Below the pieces are notes generated by a model that saw only the letters and a list, made by a program, of their open reading frames with translations, was not told the DNA's origin and made no database searches. From assembly GCA_029532415.1 (NCBI GenBank), contig JAQOTA010000004.1:1-55460 (forward strand): a stretch of DNA of 55,460 nucleotides. The letters run 5' to 3'. Positions 44,901-55,460 of this stretch are shown in pieces (the first letter of the stretch is position 1; each line of letters begins with the position of its first letter). A program made the position numbers and the translations under genes. This DNA is from Marasmius tenuissimus. Lineage: Eukaryota > Basidiomycota > Agaricomycetes > Agaricales > Marasmiaceae.

Positions 44901-46182
44901 AGGTTCCATGCAATGCCACACCCTCATCCGTAGGTGCGACGGACATCTTGTCGATAGTTTCGCAAAAGTCCTTCCCATACTGTGAAACGCCCGGGAGGGC
45001 GAGGAATCGAGCGAACCATACAAGGAATGGGTAATATTCGAAGATTTTGACGGGTCTGCTGTCGACGAGCAGTCGGGCGTCGCACGCTGGAGAATCCGGG
45101 CCCGTTGACTGGAGACAACGTTCGGGGTAAACAGGGGTCTCCTTGGGACCATTCGGGTAAATTGGCCTGTGTGTATAACAGCATTGAGGACACACGGCGT
45201 ACGGGATGGTGTCGATGTCAAGATTGAAGTTGCCCTCGACACTGCGTATGTCGGAATAGATATTGTCGAGGGCTTGGCGCTGTTGATAGTTCGGGCCACC
45301 ACTGAGAGCCAACAAGGACTCGCCGAATATTTTCATAGCGCTGAGGGTGAAAGAACAGGATCGTTGGCTCACCCTGTTCAATACACGCTGTACAAGGGCG
45401 AGGGTATATGCCACCAACGTCGCTGTTTCGCGCGGAGGGGGGCCCGTACGCACTGGGGGAGAGATAAGGCTATGGCTCTAGACATTGGATGCAACCACGA
45501 ACCTTTTACAAGGCTCAGCGGCCGTCTATCCGGGTAATCCTCACGCATCTTCCTAACCATCCTCTCAACTGCCGAAACCAGGTCCCGCACTTCGTCAACG
45601 ACTTTTCTTGTCTCGGCTCCTTTTGTCCCTTCAACACTCCCCAGGCGTTCAAACGTAGACTCCACGAGTTCTTCACCACTACGAAGAACGCCCTCTATCG
45701 CATCTTCGGTGAGATCATGAGAATCTTGTAATCCCGAGAGTACGGACTGCAGCTGGTCTATATCGGATTGGAAGCTGCCGATGGTTTGTTTCGCTCGCCG
45801 AGAGTCCCGAGTACCGAAAGGATGGAAGTATCCACCGCTATCAGGCTGTAAAGTAGAGCAGTGGGCCTGTAAGGACACGTTAGGAGGGGGCACTTTTGCT
45901 CAGAATCGACGTGCTCACCATCCGTTCGGCAGGCAGAGGAGGACTGGTAAGGGAAGACCCCTCCTCCACAAGTACACGAGCCATGGATATATCCTCCACA
46001 ATATCCATTTCATCCGAGGAAGCTGTAACCTGATTTGTCGAAGGAAACACTTCAAGGCGCCGCTTGCGAGAAAGGGGGGTAACGGTGCGCCCTGTACGAT
46101 GCTCAGGCAGACCCACCACATGGTTAACGTGCTCAGCAAGGAGTTCGTCCAAGGCCTCTCTACGATCTCTTCTCTTGTTCAT
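41944..46182 (-). mobile_element. Plavaka-like (CMC superfamily, Tnp2-type) transposase gene
   Basis: A long multi-exon gene reads in frame on the minus strand. Exon 1 starts MNKRRDRREALDELLAEHVN. Introns at 45867-45918, 45453-45502, about 43611-43655, about 43149-43218 and about 42594-42633 all have GT-AG ends and keep the frame. Domains in order are a coiled-coil-like N-terminus, then a Cys pair region (AVCPQCCYTHRPIY), the central transposase part (VPGIIAGPQEPQAKLAQHRH, DINSHNFCPTCQVWH, FWKLPYWQPGLQLAVDPMHI), and a C-terminal part YHMAFHIADNMEQFGNVRNF followed by INHKLG. This is the layout of Plavaka-type cut-and-paste transposases of mushrooms. Total is about 1250 residues with no internal stop. 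The true 3' end may lie beyond 41944 in one more exon. Terminal inverted repeats and target duplications were not located by eye. Confidence 0.8.
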
Positions 46183-46856
46183 CGTGAAGGAGTGGAGGAG
46201 GGAACGGTCGTAGAACTTGGATGAAAATCAGCAACGAAACATGTCACTCAAAGATACTATATGTAGCCTCACCAGCAACCTAGCACGATTCGTACGACCC
46301 TACTATTCGTTATCAGAGAGGCAATCATTCCAAAAGGGCGAAGGCTTGACGACAACGAGTCGTATACGGAGAAGAGACAGTGGGGAGAAATTCACTAGGA
46401 GTCACGTGGCAGCGTCGGCGACTCAGAGCCGATGATTCGATCAGACACTGTCCCTCCGCGAGCATTCTTCTGCATCCTGCATGTAGCTCCAACATTTGGC
46501 GCGGCATGGTGCTTGGTACACGACTGTCTCCAGGCACTCTCGCACTCTCTCGCGGATGTAAAAGCTTGATGAAGACCGGTTATCGAACGATGAACCGCTA
46601 CGCACACTCGAGACCAGGGTTGTATTTGTATTCGAATCAATTCACAACTCCCAGGAATATTGACCAAACATTCATCGCCCACCCAGACCCTCTTGTCTTA
46701 CACTTTAGAGCAATTATCTACCCAAAATGCCCACGCAGAAATCTCCCTACTGGCCAATATATCTGCCTAGCGATCTTTCCAGAGTTTTTTCAACTCAACG
46801 GAGACCCATCTCACGCCAGCGTACCCAAGCCCTGCCAACTTTGACTCGTCAGAACC

Positions 46857-47359
46857 ATGTTCATCGACATCTGCAACCTGCTCGCCCTATCGGCATTCTA
46901 CGCTGTATACCCGGATGTCCGTATCCTCGCCGTCCTTGCAACCTACATGCTGGCATTCAGTCTCAACACCTGGGATGCCCCCGAACTCCGTGAGTCTACA
47001 TGAGCAATCCGTGATTCTCGTTAGGTTACTCACCCATCGACTTGCAGAACCTTCCTCTGTTATTGCTAATGGCCTGTTTCGCCATGAGAATGAACAGGTT
47101 CAGACGATCCGAGGTAGGCGTCCACCTAATTTCTGACTCTTACTGAGAACTCATGAGCGCTTCAGCACCGTCCGGCCTCCCTATCGACGTACCATTGCCA
47201 CTCCCCTTGGAAGTTTCGGAGCCTTGCAAGAGGAATGGTTCCGTCAGAAAGTTCCCACCACACCTCACACGAGGAAGGCGGCCAAAGGGACCGCGACCTT
47301 ACACTGGCCCGCGAATGCCTACGAGAAGTCTCGCGTATTTGGATCCAAATCATGACTAG
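46857..47359 (+). CDS. Small protein with N-terminal membrane segment
   Basis: ATG at 46857 opens MFIDICNLLALSAFYAVYPD, VRILAVLATYMLAFSLNTWD and APEL, giving one or two hydrophobic helices at residues 4-40. Introns 46990-47047 and 47114-47165 splice in frame to SVIANGLFRHENEQ and APSGLPIDVPLPLPLEVSEP. A basic, Pro-rich tail (RGRRPKGPRPYTGPRMPTRS) ends at the TAG at 47357. Length is about 130 residues. The frame just upstream (HPDPLVLHFRAIIYPKCPRR, about 46680) also looks protein-like, so the gene may have earlier exons. The family is not recognised; the style is that of lineage-specific repeated genes of Agaricomycetes. Confidence 0.45.
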
Positions 47360-47893
47360 CACGGATCTTAGAATATCTAGAATTGTAGAGATGATGTAGG
47401 TAGCCTCGCTGAATGCAATCCCTGTCGATTCAAAACGGCGCTGACATTTTCACTGAAGCATGATTCATACTTGAGGCTTGCGGCAGGTCCAGATCAGAAC
47501 CATTCTTAATCACTGTTGACATGGCTAGCAACAGGGAAACACCACCCGATGATCTATTCCGGGTGATAGACCTTTACCCAGGACTTTTTCATGTATCAGG
47601 GCCCTGCACACGGATGACATACATCGACTATCTTTTTAATCTGGTAAGTGACCCATTGGGATTCATTAGTTCCTGCTTTTCCTTTCGACCCCATGCATGT
47701 TCAGCTTCAACGTTTAACTTCGCCGTTAGATATAGATCTAGAGTTTTTTTTGCAGCCATGACGTCCTCATACAGCTCCCGCTTCCAGCAACACCACCTCC
47801 AGTAGCTCCTGCTCTTTTCCTAATCAGACCCGCTCCTCATGCCTCCCCCGTCTCTGTCCTTGTGGTCGTGAGTGGTCCTTTGCCATTTGGAAT

Positions 47894-49496
47894 TTGCGTT
47901 TTCTGGCCCCTGAACTTTTTTATCATGACAGTCATGGTTCGACCTTTCCCGCAGAGTTATTCGAGAAAATATTTGGTAACCTGGGTCGAAAGGAACTTCG
48001 TATCCTTCTCGCTGTCAGCGTTCAGTGCTTCCATATCTGCGTCCGGCTCCTGTACCGGCGGGTCGAATGGCCAACCTACATCGAGTTATTCAAGCGCTAT
48101 CCGTTTTTTGTAGAGTGCACCATGCGCGGCTTTCGTTATGCGGAAGTCGTTCGGACATTGGTTCTTGGAGAGCACACAACCCAAAGTAACCCAGATGCCA
48201 CGGATTGGAAGCTTACCGAAGTGTGTTACGCAATCTCCCAGTTCAAGGGACTACGTTCATTGTCGCTCGAGTGCACCACCATCCCAGCTTATACCTTCCC
48301 CAAAATCCTCGCGACCTTGCCTCGTCTCAAGCACTTCTACCATTGCAACAAGGAAAATGGATCACGTCCTTACTCATTCACCCCTTATCGTTTCTCTCCC
48401 TGGATATACCACCTTCCCCAGAACATTCCGAACTTGACCAACATCGAGTTTCACCGGATCGCCGTAGACGATCGCTTTGGATATAGCGACGAAGGCGTTG
48501 TCTGCCTGGCTGCACTCTTCAGCTTACCGAGCCTTACTACCATACGAACGGACATCACCTCCTGGGCTAGGCTCACTCGGGCAAGGCGGCGCGCCAGACT
48601 GAACCCATCAAACTCACTCCACACGATTTCCATCTCACAGGAGGACTATGACCTACCTATGAGCTCCCTAGAGATTGCTCACTTGCTTGAAGTCGTGCAA
48701 GCCTGTGCAAGCTCCCTGGAGATTCTTCACGTCTTTCTCTCATACCCGGTCGATACTTCCAGGCTTGCGGATCAATCCCAGACACTCGATCTCGTTCGAC
48801 TGAGGGAGTTTGTTGGGCCCGAAGAGTTCCTTGAGTTCCTCATGTTCACCGAGAAAGTGGAGGTGATATGGGTTCCTTCACCACGTCGCCTCTTCGGCGT
48901 CAGTCCCTTCGAAACTGGGGGCCTCTGCTGTCCGAACCTTCGCTTGCTTAGCGTTGGGTCCTGGGATGCTGGAGTATATTCTTTCCATTCTTTGCTAGCG
49001 CAGCTTCCCAACCTCGAGGAACTCTCCCTCACCCCATTGCATTCGCTAGAAAAGGTACGTTGGCGACTCAATAGTCTCATAGCTTTCGGATACTCATCTG
49101 CTGCTCGTTCTTTACTAGGAAGGTCTTCTTGCCATGGCTGGATCTCTGCTACTGTGCGGTAGATTATATGCCATATCAATCCTGTGCCCTCCCGGAAAGG
49201 TCCCCGCCTGGGAATGTGGTGACGTCTTGGAAGCATGGTCTTCTCATTTACCAAGCCTCCAGTTTGTTCGTTTCCAGTCGGATTACTTCTTGCACCGCCA
49301 TAACGTTACGGGGAGCGACTGGCGTCTATCGTTGTGGATCATGATGGATGTCCTCTTCCCTCCGCGTGCTTGCGCACCAGGTGTAGATCGGATTTACTGG
49401 CAGAACTGGGTCGGTGTCTCCCTCCAACAATACATTGATGGATGGTGGAGTCTTCCGTCCCTTGAATATCCGTCCCTCGAAGACGTAGCTGTATAG
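47894..49496 (+). CDS. F-box protein, intact
   Basis: The F-box lies at the N-terminus: FPAELFEKIFGNLGRKELRI followed by LLAVSVQCFHICVRLLYRR. A tail of leucine-rich character follows (GLRSLSLECTTIPAYTF, FPKILATLPRLKHFYH, NLTNIEFHRIAVD, NLEELSLTPLHSLEK). An intron at 49055-49118 (GTACGT to TTTACTAG) joins it to EGLLAMAGSLLLCGRLYA and a C-terminal part ending YPSLEDVAV at 49496. Length is about 510 residues without frame breaks. The Met at 47894 is used because the F-box begins soon after; a short upstream exon cannot be excluded, since the region 47521-47890 has weak open frames. Presumed SCF substrate adaptor with unknown target. Confidence 0.82.
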
Positions 49497-49499
49497 ATA

Positions 49500-49760
49500 A
49501 GGATTGCTCAAGGGCGCGGTTGAGTAGGGACTTGCTGTCTCATCGCCGGGGTCGGGGTCAAGTAGGCATCCAACTCGAGCTCGTTGGACGTTGTGGCCCC
49601 AGTTCACAGTTCTGGGATGTTGTTTAGCACGAATAAAAACATATTGTTGAGCAAACCACTCATGACCACTCGTGAGGCGATTTTCAATTTGGGCCGATTT
49701 CCTGGAGCTTTGCATACAGCAACGAAGGAACAAAGCATATCTGAGTCAGAGCACGAGATG
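49500..49760 (-). other. Minus-strand coding-like fragment
   Basis: A frame overlapping the 3' side of the F-box gene reads LTSGHEWFAQQYVFIRAKQH, then GHNVQRARVGCLLDPDPGDE. The composition is protein-like and unlike an antisense shadow, but no start, splice chain or family could be established. Confidence 0.25.
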
Positions 49761-50090
49761 AGTACCTGAGCGTCAAGTGCCAACCAGTGAATGCAGCGGG
49801 GTCCGATGCTTGAGTATGTCTTGTATATTATTATGTTACATTCGGGGCCTGGCACCGAAGTACGGGCGTCCGCGACTGAAGTGGCTCCCTCTCGATTCCG
49901 TACAAGGATTTGAAGTGCTCACTTGCAGTGTCGCATTGATACAAGCTGCGATCAGGATGAATTGACATCACAGTCCATCTATTGTACAATTTCCAAGAAC
50001 CCTGGTTTTGCCCTTCTACTTAGCTTCTCAAGAAAGCAACCGTGTCCTGCCACACCTTTCCCGTAACTGTGTCGGTCCATCTCGTCATGT

Positions 50091-51744
50091 TTACGCGCCG
50101 TCTGCCCCTGGCCCCGTACAAAGAGCTGCACGCCTCCCAATTCTGTCAGCTACGTCGTCGAACTTGACCATAGCACTCTGTTCATCGATTCGCCTGTATC
50201 TGAGATCACTGGAGATGTCTTCCAATGCACGCTTCAGGACTCTGAGGGAAGTTCGGGTGGTATAAGTCGACGTGAGGGGGAGGTTGTGGCGCGCCGGGAG
50301 TTCCGGTGATGTTCTGAGTTTGCCAAATGCTCCGGTAGGGAGGTATAGGCACGGTGTTTTTAGGTTCACTAGTGGACGCACTGATGTTTGCGCTTGTTTC
50401 GGGAGCAAATGCTTTCAAATGTGCTGCGGGTAGACGGGGAGGATCCGTGCCCAATGAAGCCTCTGGTGGCGGCGTTGGTGAGGTCTCGATGAGATCGGGC
50501 AAGGCGAATTCGGCAGCTAGGGGTTGCGGTGAGGTACTGATACTCGTCATCACATCGGGTAGGCCGTGTATCATAGCTGTGTGATAACGTTACAGCGACA
50601 TATAGGTAGAAGTGCTTGCAAAGACACACCTGGCAGACCAACCCAGCTTTGCCTGTCGCGACATAGTGTTGACCGTTTGTGATGCGTGAAGATCCTAAGT
50701 CCTGTACCTCCGAGACAAGTTAGAATGGCATAGATCACTGAGCTCAAATCACCTCACATTGGCGTGAGCTGGCTTGTGGGTCCCACGTTTTCCCCTCCCG
50801 TTGGTCTTGTTCAGAACTACTTCAACCTGGTCATAGAAATCAGTTAGTGATCAACGGGCCCAGCTTGTGACGGCAAATAGGCAGCCACACCTTGACTTTT
50901 TTAGCGGCTGGTACATCAGAAGCCGAACTCGAGGGTACTCCTCCATCGTCAGTGACCGCACGCCTTCGCTTTCCGTGTCCTGTCCCACTCCCGTTGATGC
51001 TCATCACAATGAACCGAGGTTCGTCGTCAGAGTCTAGTTCGTCTCTTTCCTCGGTCTCTCTTTCTTCGGCTTCCCCCACACGGTATCCCATTTCTTTTCG
51101 GCTATGTGTCGCCTTTCTCCCCTTGTTTGCCACGTACTCCTTCATCAACTCTTCCCAAAGAACCTCATCTAGGCCCATCTTCTCCATGATAGACTCTTTT
51201 CGGAACTCGTCAAGCCTGCTACATTTCCTTTCGCGAGTTCTGCTGCACTCTCCACAGACAAGTTTGCGGCCTTGAACCTTGCTGGTACATGGTAAGTCGC
51301 GAGTGCTGCAGCGTTCACACCTCTACAGACCATGGATGATGAGGACGGAGGAACTAAAGGATCAACGAATAGGACATTACTTTTTTCTTATTCCTCTGCT
51401 TCCACTTAGATGCATCGAGTCCTGCATGGGGTTATTGAATAGGCGAGAGAACAGCTGTTTGCGAGCCAGTTTGTCGCGACAAGATCGTTTGGGTCCCATT
51501 CGTCCTCGTCCTCGGTTTCGCCTTTGGTATCATGCTTAACCTCAGACTCGTCCCCCATTTCAAGAAAAGCCCAAAGCTCTCCCGCCCCTTCTACCGATTT
51601 TCGTACCGCGCTGGACATGCATTCGTCCGTTTCTTTCTGCCTTTCTTCCCTGCTCGCCTTTGCTTTGCCGCCACCAGTGTTTGGTACGACTTCGTCCACT
51701 GCATTTGGGTTGATACGCCTTGAGTTTCGTGTCGCGTACTCCAT
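50091..51744 (-). CDS. Cys-cluster protein with acidic and proline-rich regions
   Basis: The reading starts MEYATRNSRRINPNAVDEVV and passes an acidic part (KGETEDEDEWDPNDL). A junction near 51320 leads to a six-Cys cluster RCERCSTRDLPCTSK and LVCGECSRTRERKC, a pair of C-x2-C-x6/7-C half-sites similar to a Zn(II)2Cys6 DNA-binding cluster, followed by a basic segment with RKAT and GHGKRRRAVTDDGG. Further exons appear to be VEVVLNKTNGRGKRGTH, then GSSRITNGQHYVATGKAG, then a Pro-rich stretch (SPTPPPEASLGTDPPRLPAA). A possible terminal helix is ALEDISSDLRYRRIDEQSA in another frame. Several junctions could not be fixed exactly, so exon borders are approximate and the end may be broken. Such genes are common as multi-copy families in mushrooms. 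A nuclear DNA-binding role is inference from the cluster. Confidence 0.45.
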
Positions 51745-51899
51745 CTTTTTTGAATTGATGATTGTAGAAGTGTGGATGGGTTGCGCGTGTTACGCGTTCG
51801 ATTGCTTGTTTCGGAGGGTTCATGAGAATCTTGGTGATCCGTAGTCACCTCAGGTTGGGATTCCATCGAACAAGAGGACTGGGAGATTGAAGGCATGAG

Positions 51900-52980
51900 T
51901 AGACCCAGAGCACACGTTTCAAATTAAGTCAAATTAAGACAGGGAGAAGTTTAGGCTGCGGATTGTCGAACATGTCTGTCCGAAGCGCGGGCTTGTAGTT
52001 GATTGGGTCTCGGGTGGAAGATATTGGATGGCCAGGACGTACGTAGCTCTGTATCTGTGAAGATCTATCATATTAGTCTGGCACCCAGGGAGGGGGTACC
52101 GTCGTGCTCGGCTAATTTCAGACTCCGCCCACGAGCGCCCAATGCAGCGCAGCCGCTCAGTCAGTGTCCGACTTGATCAACTCACTGGTCGTTCCCCTCA
52201 TTATTCAGAGTCAGCGTGTAGTACTTGAATGCCTTGAAAAAAAGCTACAAAAACCCGTAAGTATGACAAGAGGACTCAGATAACTGGCTCCCCAATAAAC
52301 TTGAATGTATCGAGTCTCGACATCGGGTTTTCTTTCTGTCTATCTGGTTTTTAGTTGAAAATATTGTCATCAATGACTTCAGCATAGATAAGATATGGAA
52401 ACGCAAAGTTATCTGAAGGATTGGACGTTTTCGTGCTTTCGAGTTGGGTGGAGAGTTCATTGATAAGATGTACCCTATCTTATCAATATCGTCACTGAGC
52501 GCTGCAGCGAGCACCTGAGCGCGGAGTTTTAAATTAGCCGAGCACGACGATAAGATAATCTCTTCCGATGTTAGGAGGATAAGGTAATGGTAGGATCTTT
52601 GAAGTATTGTGTTTTGTCCCGTGAACAGACGACTGTGCTTAATCCTAGTTTGTGGGTCTTGCCGGAGGCCTGGCCTGGGTGGGAACAAATTTTTTTCTCG
52701 TGATACACATGTGATATGACGCGTACCAAACGCGTGCAGTGTATCTGCTTCGAGTTCCAGTCAGGTCTGAGCGCTCGGGAATTGCCTGTGTCCGAATTCG
52801 TTTCGATATGGCTGTGGTTCCCAGCGCTGAAGGGAGTAGGTGGGTGGGTCACGAAAATTTCCAACGTTTGGAGAGAGAATGAGATATTGGAGATGAGCGC
52901 AAGAGAGAAGAAGTGTTGACGCGCCGTTTGGACGCTGAGGCGCTAACGGCGAACGTGCGCTCATCTCTCATGATTATCTT
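51900..52980. other. Intergenic with GATAAG/CTTATC words
   Basis: No gene supported. GATAAG or CTTATC occurs repeatedly between 52387 and 53070, the site type bound by GATA factors, but it may simply reflect degraded repeat sequence. Confidence 0.35.
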
Positions 52981-52987
52981 ATCCTCT

Positions 52988-53016
52988 GATAAGAGGCTCG
53001 TGCCTCGCCTCTTATC
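52988..53016. repeat. Perfect 10-bp hairpin with GATAAG arms
   Basis: GATAAGAGGC and its exact complement GCCTCTTATC flank a 9-base loop, placing two inverted GATA sites 19 bases apart. Confidence 0.7.
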
Positions 53017-53322
53017 TCGGAGTACCCCCCTCCCTGGGCACCAGGCTGTAATACGACAGAACGACTTATCTTCTGTGTTAGTATTACAGACGGCTAGCCA
53101 GGCTATTGCCAGACTCAGTTATACTCATGATCACTGCTCCCTCCATCACTGTCACTCAGACTTGCTCACTCCATGTTCGATAATCTTTACCCACTAGTAT
53201 GTATTATTTTTGCTCTAGAGTATCTTCTACGAACCGCTTGGTATAGTAAAATCTAATGGACAGCGTGCTTGGACCTCTGATCGGATACATAACCCAGAAA
53301 TTCAGAAGGAGAATCATCGTTT

Positions 53323-54257
53323 TCAATGTCGAAAACCATTTCCCCGACTCCGTGCGCGCGATAAGAAGGCGCTAGGAAGAGGGTGGTAGAGTGTGTGGGG
53401 CAGGTTTCGATACCACTCTCGGATCCGCAACCCTCTCCAACCGTTTCGCTCCCTTTCCCACAAACACATTCCTCTCTCTCGAACGCGTCCCATCAACCCA
53501 TTTGAAGAGCTCGCAAAAAGCCTCGTGGCGAAAGCTTGCGCCATAACCTTCTTCACGAGGTGACCGCTACCAATGTCCTTGTCGTCTTCTTCGTCGGACA
53601 TCCCGCATGGGCCAAGGTCCGATACTGCGCGAAGGACAAACGACCAGAAGGCTTCCTTGAATATCTTCATTCGAGGTACATCTGTCGAACATCACTGTCG
53701 CTATCTGAAGGCGGCGTTTGTGTTTCTGTAGGGAGTACCTCAGCGGTGGGTAACTGGGTAGGATAAAACTCTCACCATTACCAGGTCCCCCTCCGAGCAG
53801 AGCCCCAATTGTTCCGCGCATAGACTTCGCTGCCAGCCAGTTCTCTGCGGATACGAAGTAAAATGCGATAAAGACGATCCGAGAATAATGCATGCCAATC
53901 AATCGTACGAGACCCAAATCGCCCCGGATATGAACATTCTATGGCTTGAGCCCGTGACACCAACACGACAACGAGGGCGCGATTCCAAGCAGAATCCCTC
54001 CACTGCCGCAACGATGCCCCGGAGATATCCAATCCTGCACTACCAGACCCAGGGCCGTGCGCGATAGGATCCTGGTTGAAGAGGTGTAGGCGCTCCGTTG
54101 AGACACGAGGTATCGACGTTGCTTCCGAGCTCTTAGATACGCCCAATGCTTTGTAGAGAAGGCGCCGAGCCAATTCCTGATCGTGACCACAGTCAATGAG
54201 ATGCTGGCCGGGTACATATAGGTCACTCACTTTGTGCTCTCGATACGAGGGGTGCAT
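53323..54257 (-). CDS. Unknown protein of a repetitive mushroom family, probably broken
   Basis: The first part (LYVPGQHLIDCGHDQELARR, SAWNRALVVVLVSRAQAIEC, IDWHALFSDRLYRILLRIRR) and a later frame (LRAVSDLGPCGMSDEEDDKD) have the look of a hypothetical family common next to transposons in Agaricomycetes, where a Gly-Met-Ser-acidic segment precedes a basic tail. The blocks are in different frames. One plausible intron follows DDKDIGS at about 53560, where GTCACC is a poor donor. No domain of known function is recognised and no membrane helix is clear. The gene may be a pseudogene or have introns I could not place. Confidence 0.35.
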
Positions 54258-54259
54258 GG

Positions 54260-54840
54260 GGTGTCTGATGAGTTGCAGACACTATCTTTATTTTTATAGC
54301 GCGAACCCAGTTTCCCAGGTTAGCTTGGCTGGGAGCGTTCATGTTGAATACTGGACCAAATCGACTTGTGAGACCGGCTTGGAGCATTCCATGCTACCAA
54401 TGACACGGATGGAGTTTTAGCTTGAAACTCGGGACAGGGTCACCATTACGTGGATATTCGATAGGGAATTCGTCAACGGACCCCGTCAATGAACATTTAG
54501 ATCTGCGATGCAGATGAATGTACAGACCATTGCACAGGGAAGACTAATTGGTCGTCTTCAACTGAACTTGCTTGTGCGCTGACGCGCTTTCCTAGGAGGC
54601 GTTGATGAACTTGCTCAGACCGCACGTCTTGTTGTCTATCCATAAGTACAATGATCTACCCGGAGAGTTCATCCTGATCGATCAGCCCGAAAAATCCTTC
54701 CTCACAAAACACTCGATAGTCTGGCGAAATGATAATGAACGTCAGCAACCGCTTTAGAGGTGAAAGATGATTCATTCACTTGCCAGACACTGTAAAACCT
54801 CTATGTGCTGCACGCACGCGCAGAAATTCGGCCCATTCGC
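54260..54840. other. Intergenic, nothing recognised
   Basis: Only short frames, with no RNA gene or repeat. Confidence 0.4.
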
Positions 54841-54842
54841 TT

Positions 54843-55460
54843 TCAGGGTGGATGCCCCGAAGCGGAAACCTCCAAGAAGGAGATACGGGCGTCGATAAGC
54901 GCTGTCGTAGAAATCTTCACCCTCGCTGAGGTCTTCCGTTTCAGGCCGGGACGTTTCAAAGACATCCCAAGATCGTCGCCACTCTTGCCGGTCTGAGATA
55001 TGAGGTACGATGTGGAATCTGAGCTGTAGAAGTCGCCCGTCATATCGAGTGATTCTTCATCTTCGTCTTCCCAGCCATCGTGAGGTGCTTGACGTCGGCA
55101 TCTTCGGCTATAACGCAAGCAGGTCAGCGTTGGTGAGTCTGAAGTACAAGAAGGGGTCGATCAACAGTTTACCTAGTACTTGCTGGTGGCCACTAAGATC
55201 GTTACATCCTCGATTGGAGAAACGACGCGTAAGGACGAAAAGTAGAAGCAGAAGTATGAACCCTTGGCCAGAGGAACAACGCGTGACGACGAAGGTAAGA
55301 TAGCGAGGGAGGTGTAATCAGAGCATTGACAAGGTGATGACCATGATTGAGATTGATTTAGGGTCCAAGCGCAATCATGAGCGTTGAGGACCTATAAAGA
55401 ATCTGGTCCGATGTATACCAGTTTGACGGTATGCTCCCCGCAAACGTTTCAACCTGGAAA
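54843..55460 (-). CDS. C-terminal part of a single-pass membrane protein (runs off the window)
   Basis: On the minus strand GFILLLLLFVLTRR forms a hydrophobic helix followed by basic residues, a stop-transfer layout. An intron with a GTAAAC donor near 55173 and a GTTATAG acceptor near 55109 leads to a charged tail GWEDEDEESLDMTGDFYSSD and LGMSLKRPGLKRKTSARVK, ending at 54843. This is the end of the common basidiomycete type with an outer domain, one helix and a cytoplasmic tail. The N-terminal part lies beyond the right edge or in frames I could not connect. Confidence 0.35.

Noticed and set aside
44095..45537. Several plus-strand frames
   Set aside because: They are antisense to the transposase gene and have no family character.
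1..55460. CRISPR arrays, operons, riboswitches, rRNA genes
   Set aside because: None seen; the eukaryotic gene structure makes the first two implausible, and no rRNA sequence was recognised.

Overview
The window looks like a gene-sparse, repeat-rich stretch of an Agaricomycete (mushroom-forming basidiomycete) nuclear genome. Evidence for this is the density of 50-65 bp GT-AG introns, F-box genes with leucine-rich-type tails, a STAND/NACHT ATPase gene, KDZ- and Plavaka-type DNA transposon genes, intron-bearing nuclear tRNA genes and TATA boxes about 60 bp before start codons. There are no operons and no bacterial signals. All calls rest on reading translations and splice sites by eye; no database search was run.

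Left part (1-18 kb): a ribonucleotide reductase small-subunit gene whose front half is broken by single-base shifts but whose last exons splice perfectly (790-1973); one arm of a 1.3 kb inverted repeat carrying an unknown spliced gene (2.6-3.9 kb; partner arm at 14.7-16.1 kb); an F-box gene with one late frame break; two tiny four-exon genes of the same family on opposite strands (7463-7962 and 10547-11052), whose products look like stand-alone chromo shadow domains, flanking an unknown gene and the decayed tail of a KDZ transposase; a five-part gene with a possible nucleotidyltransferase-like fold; and a second, intact F-box gene (16448-17964).

Middle part (18-37 kb): a satellite-like repeat rich in GGCGCT (18.9-20.0 kb), a hairpin MITE-like palindrome, a small secreted protein gene, and then an inverted duplication in which an aldehyde dehydrogenase gene is bracketed by intron-containing tRNA-Gly(UCC) genes. 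One dehydrogenase copy (31812-33397) keeps the catalytic cysteine. The other (23352-24844) is still open but has lost it through an exact three-codon deletion. Six tRNA-Gly(UCC)-like genes lie within 12 kb. Between the two dehydrogenase copies sit a NACHT ATPase gene and a small multi-pass membrane protein gene. A truncated copy of the NACHT gene with an 18-base G/C run lies to the right.

Right part (37-55 kb): short tandem repeats, a decayed Cdc20/Cdh1-like WD40 gene, a near-complete Plavaka-like transposase gene with all junctions readable (about 41.9-46.2 kb), a small membrane protein gene, a third F-box gene, a Cys-cluster nuclear-type protein gene, another repetitive-family hypothetical gene and the end of a single-pass membrane protein gene at the right edge.

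The genes do not form a pathway. The region reads as a dynamic accessory or subtelomere-like block in which duplication, transposition and decay dominate. The most unusual items are the twin chromo-shadow-only genes, the tRNA-ALDH-tRNA inverted duplication with a catalytically dead ALDH, and the unknown gene conserved in the two arms of the large inverted repeat.
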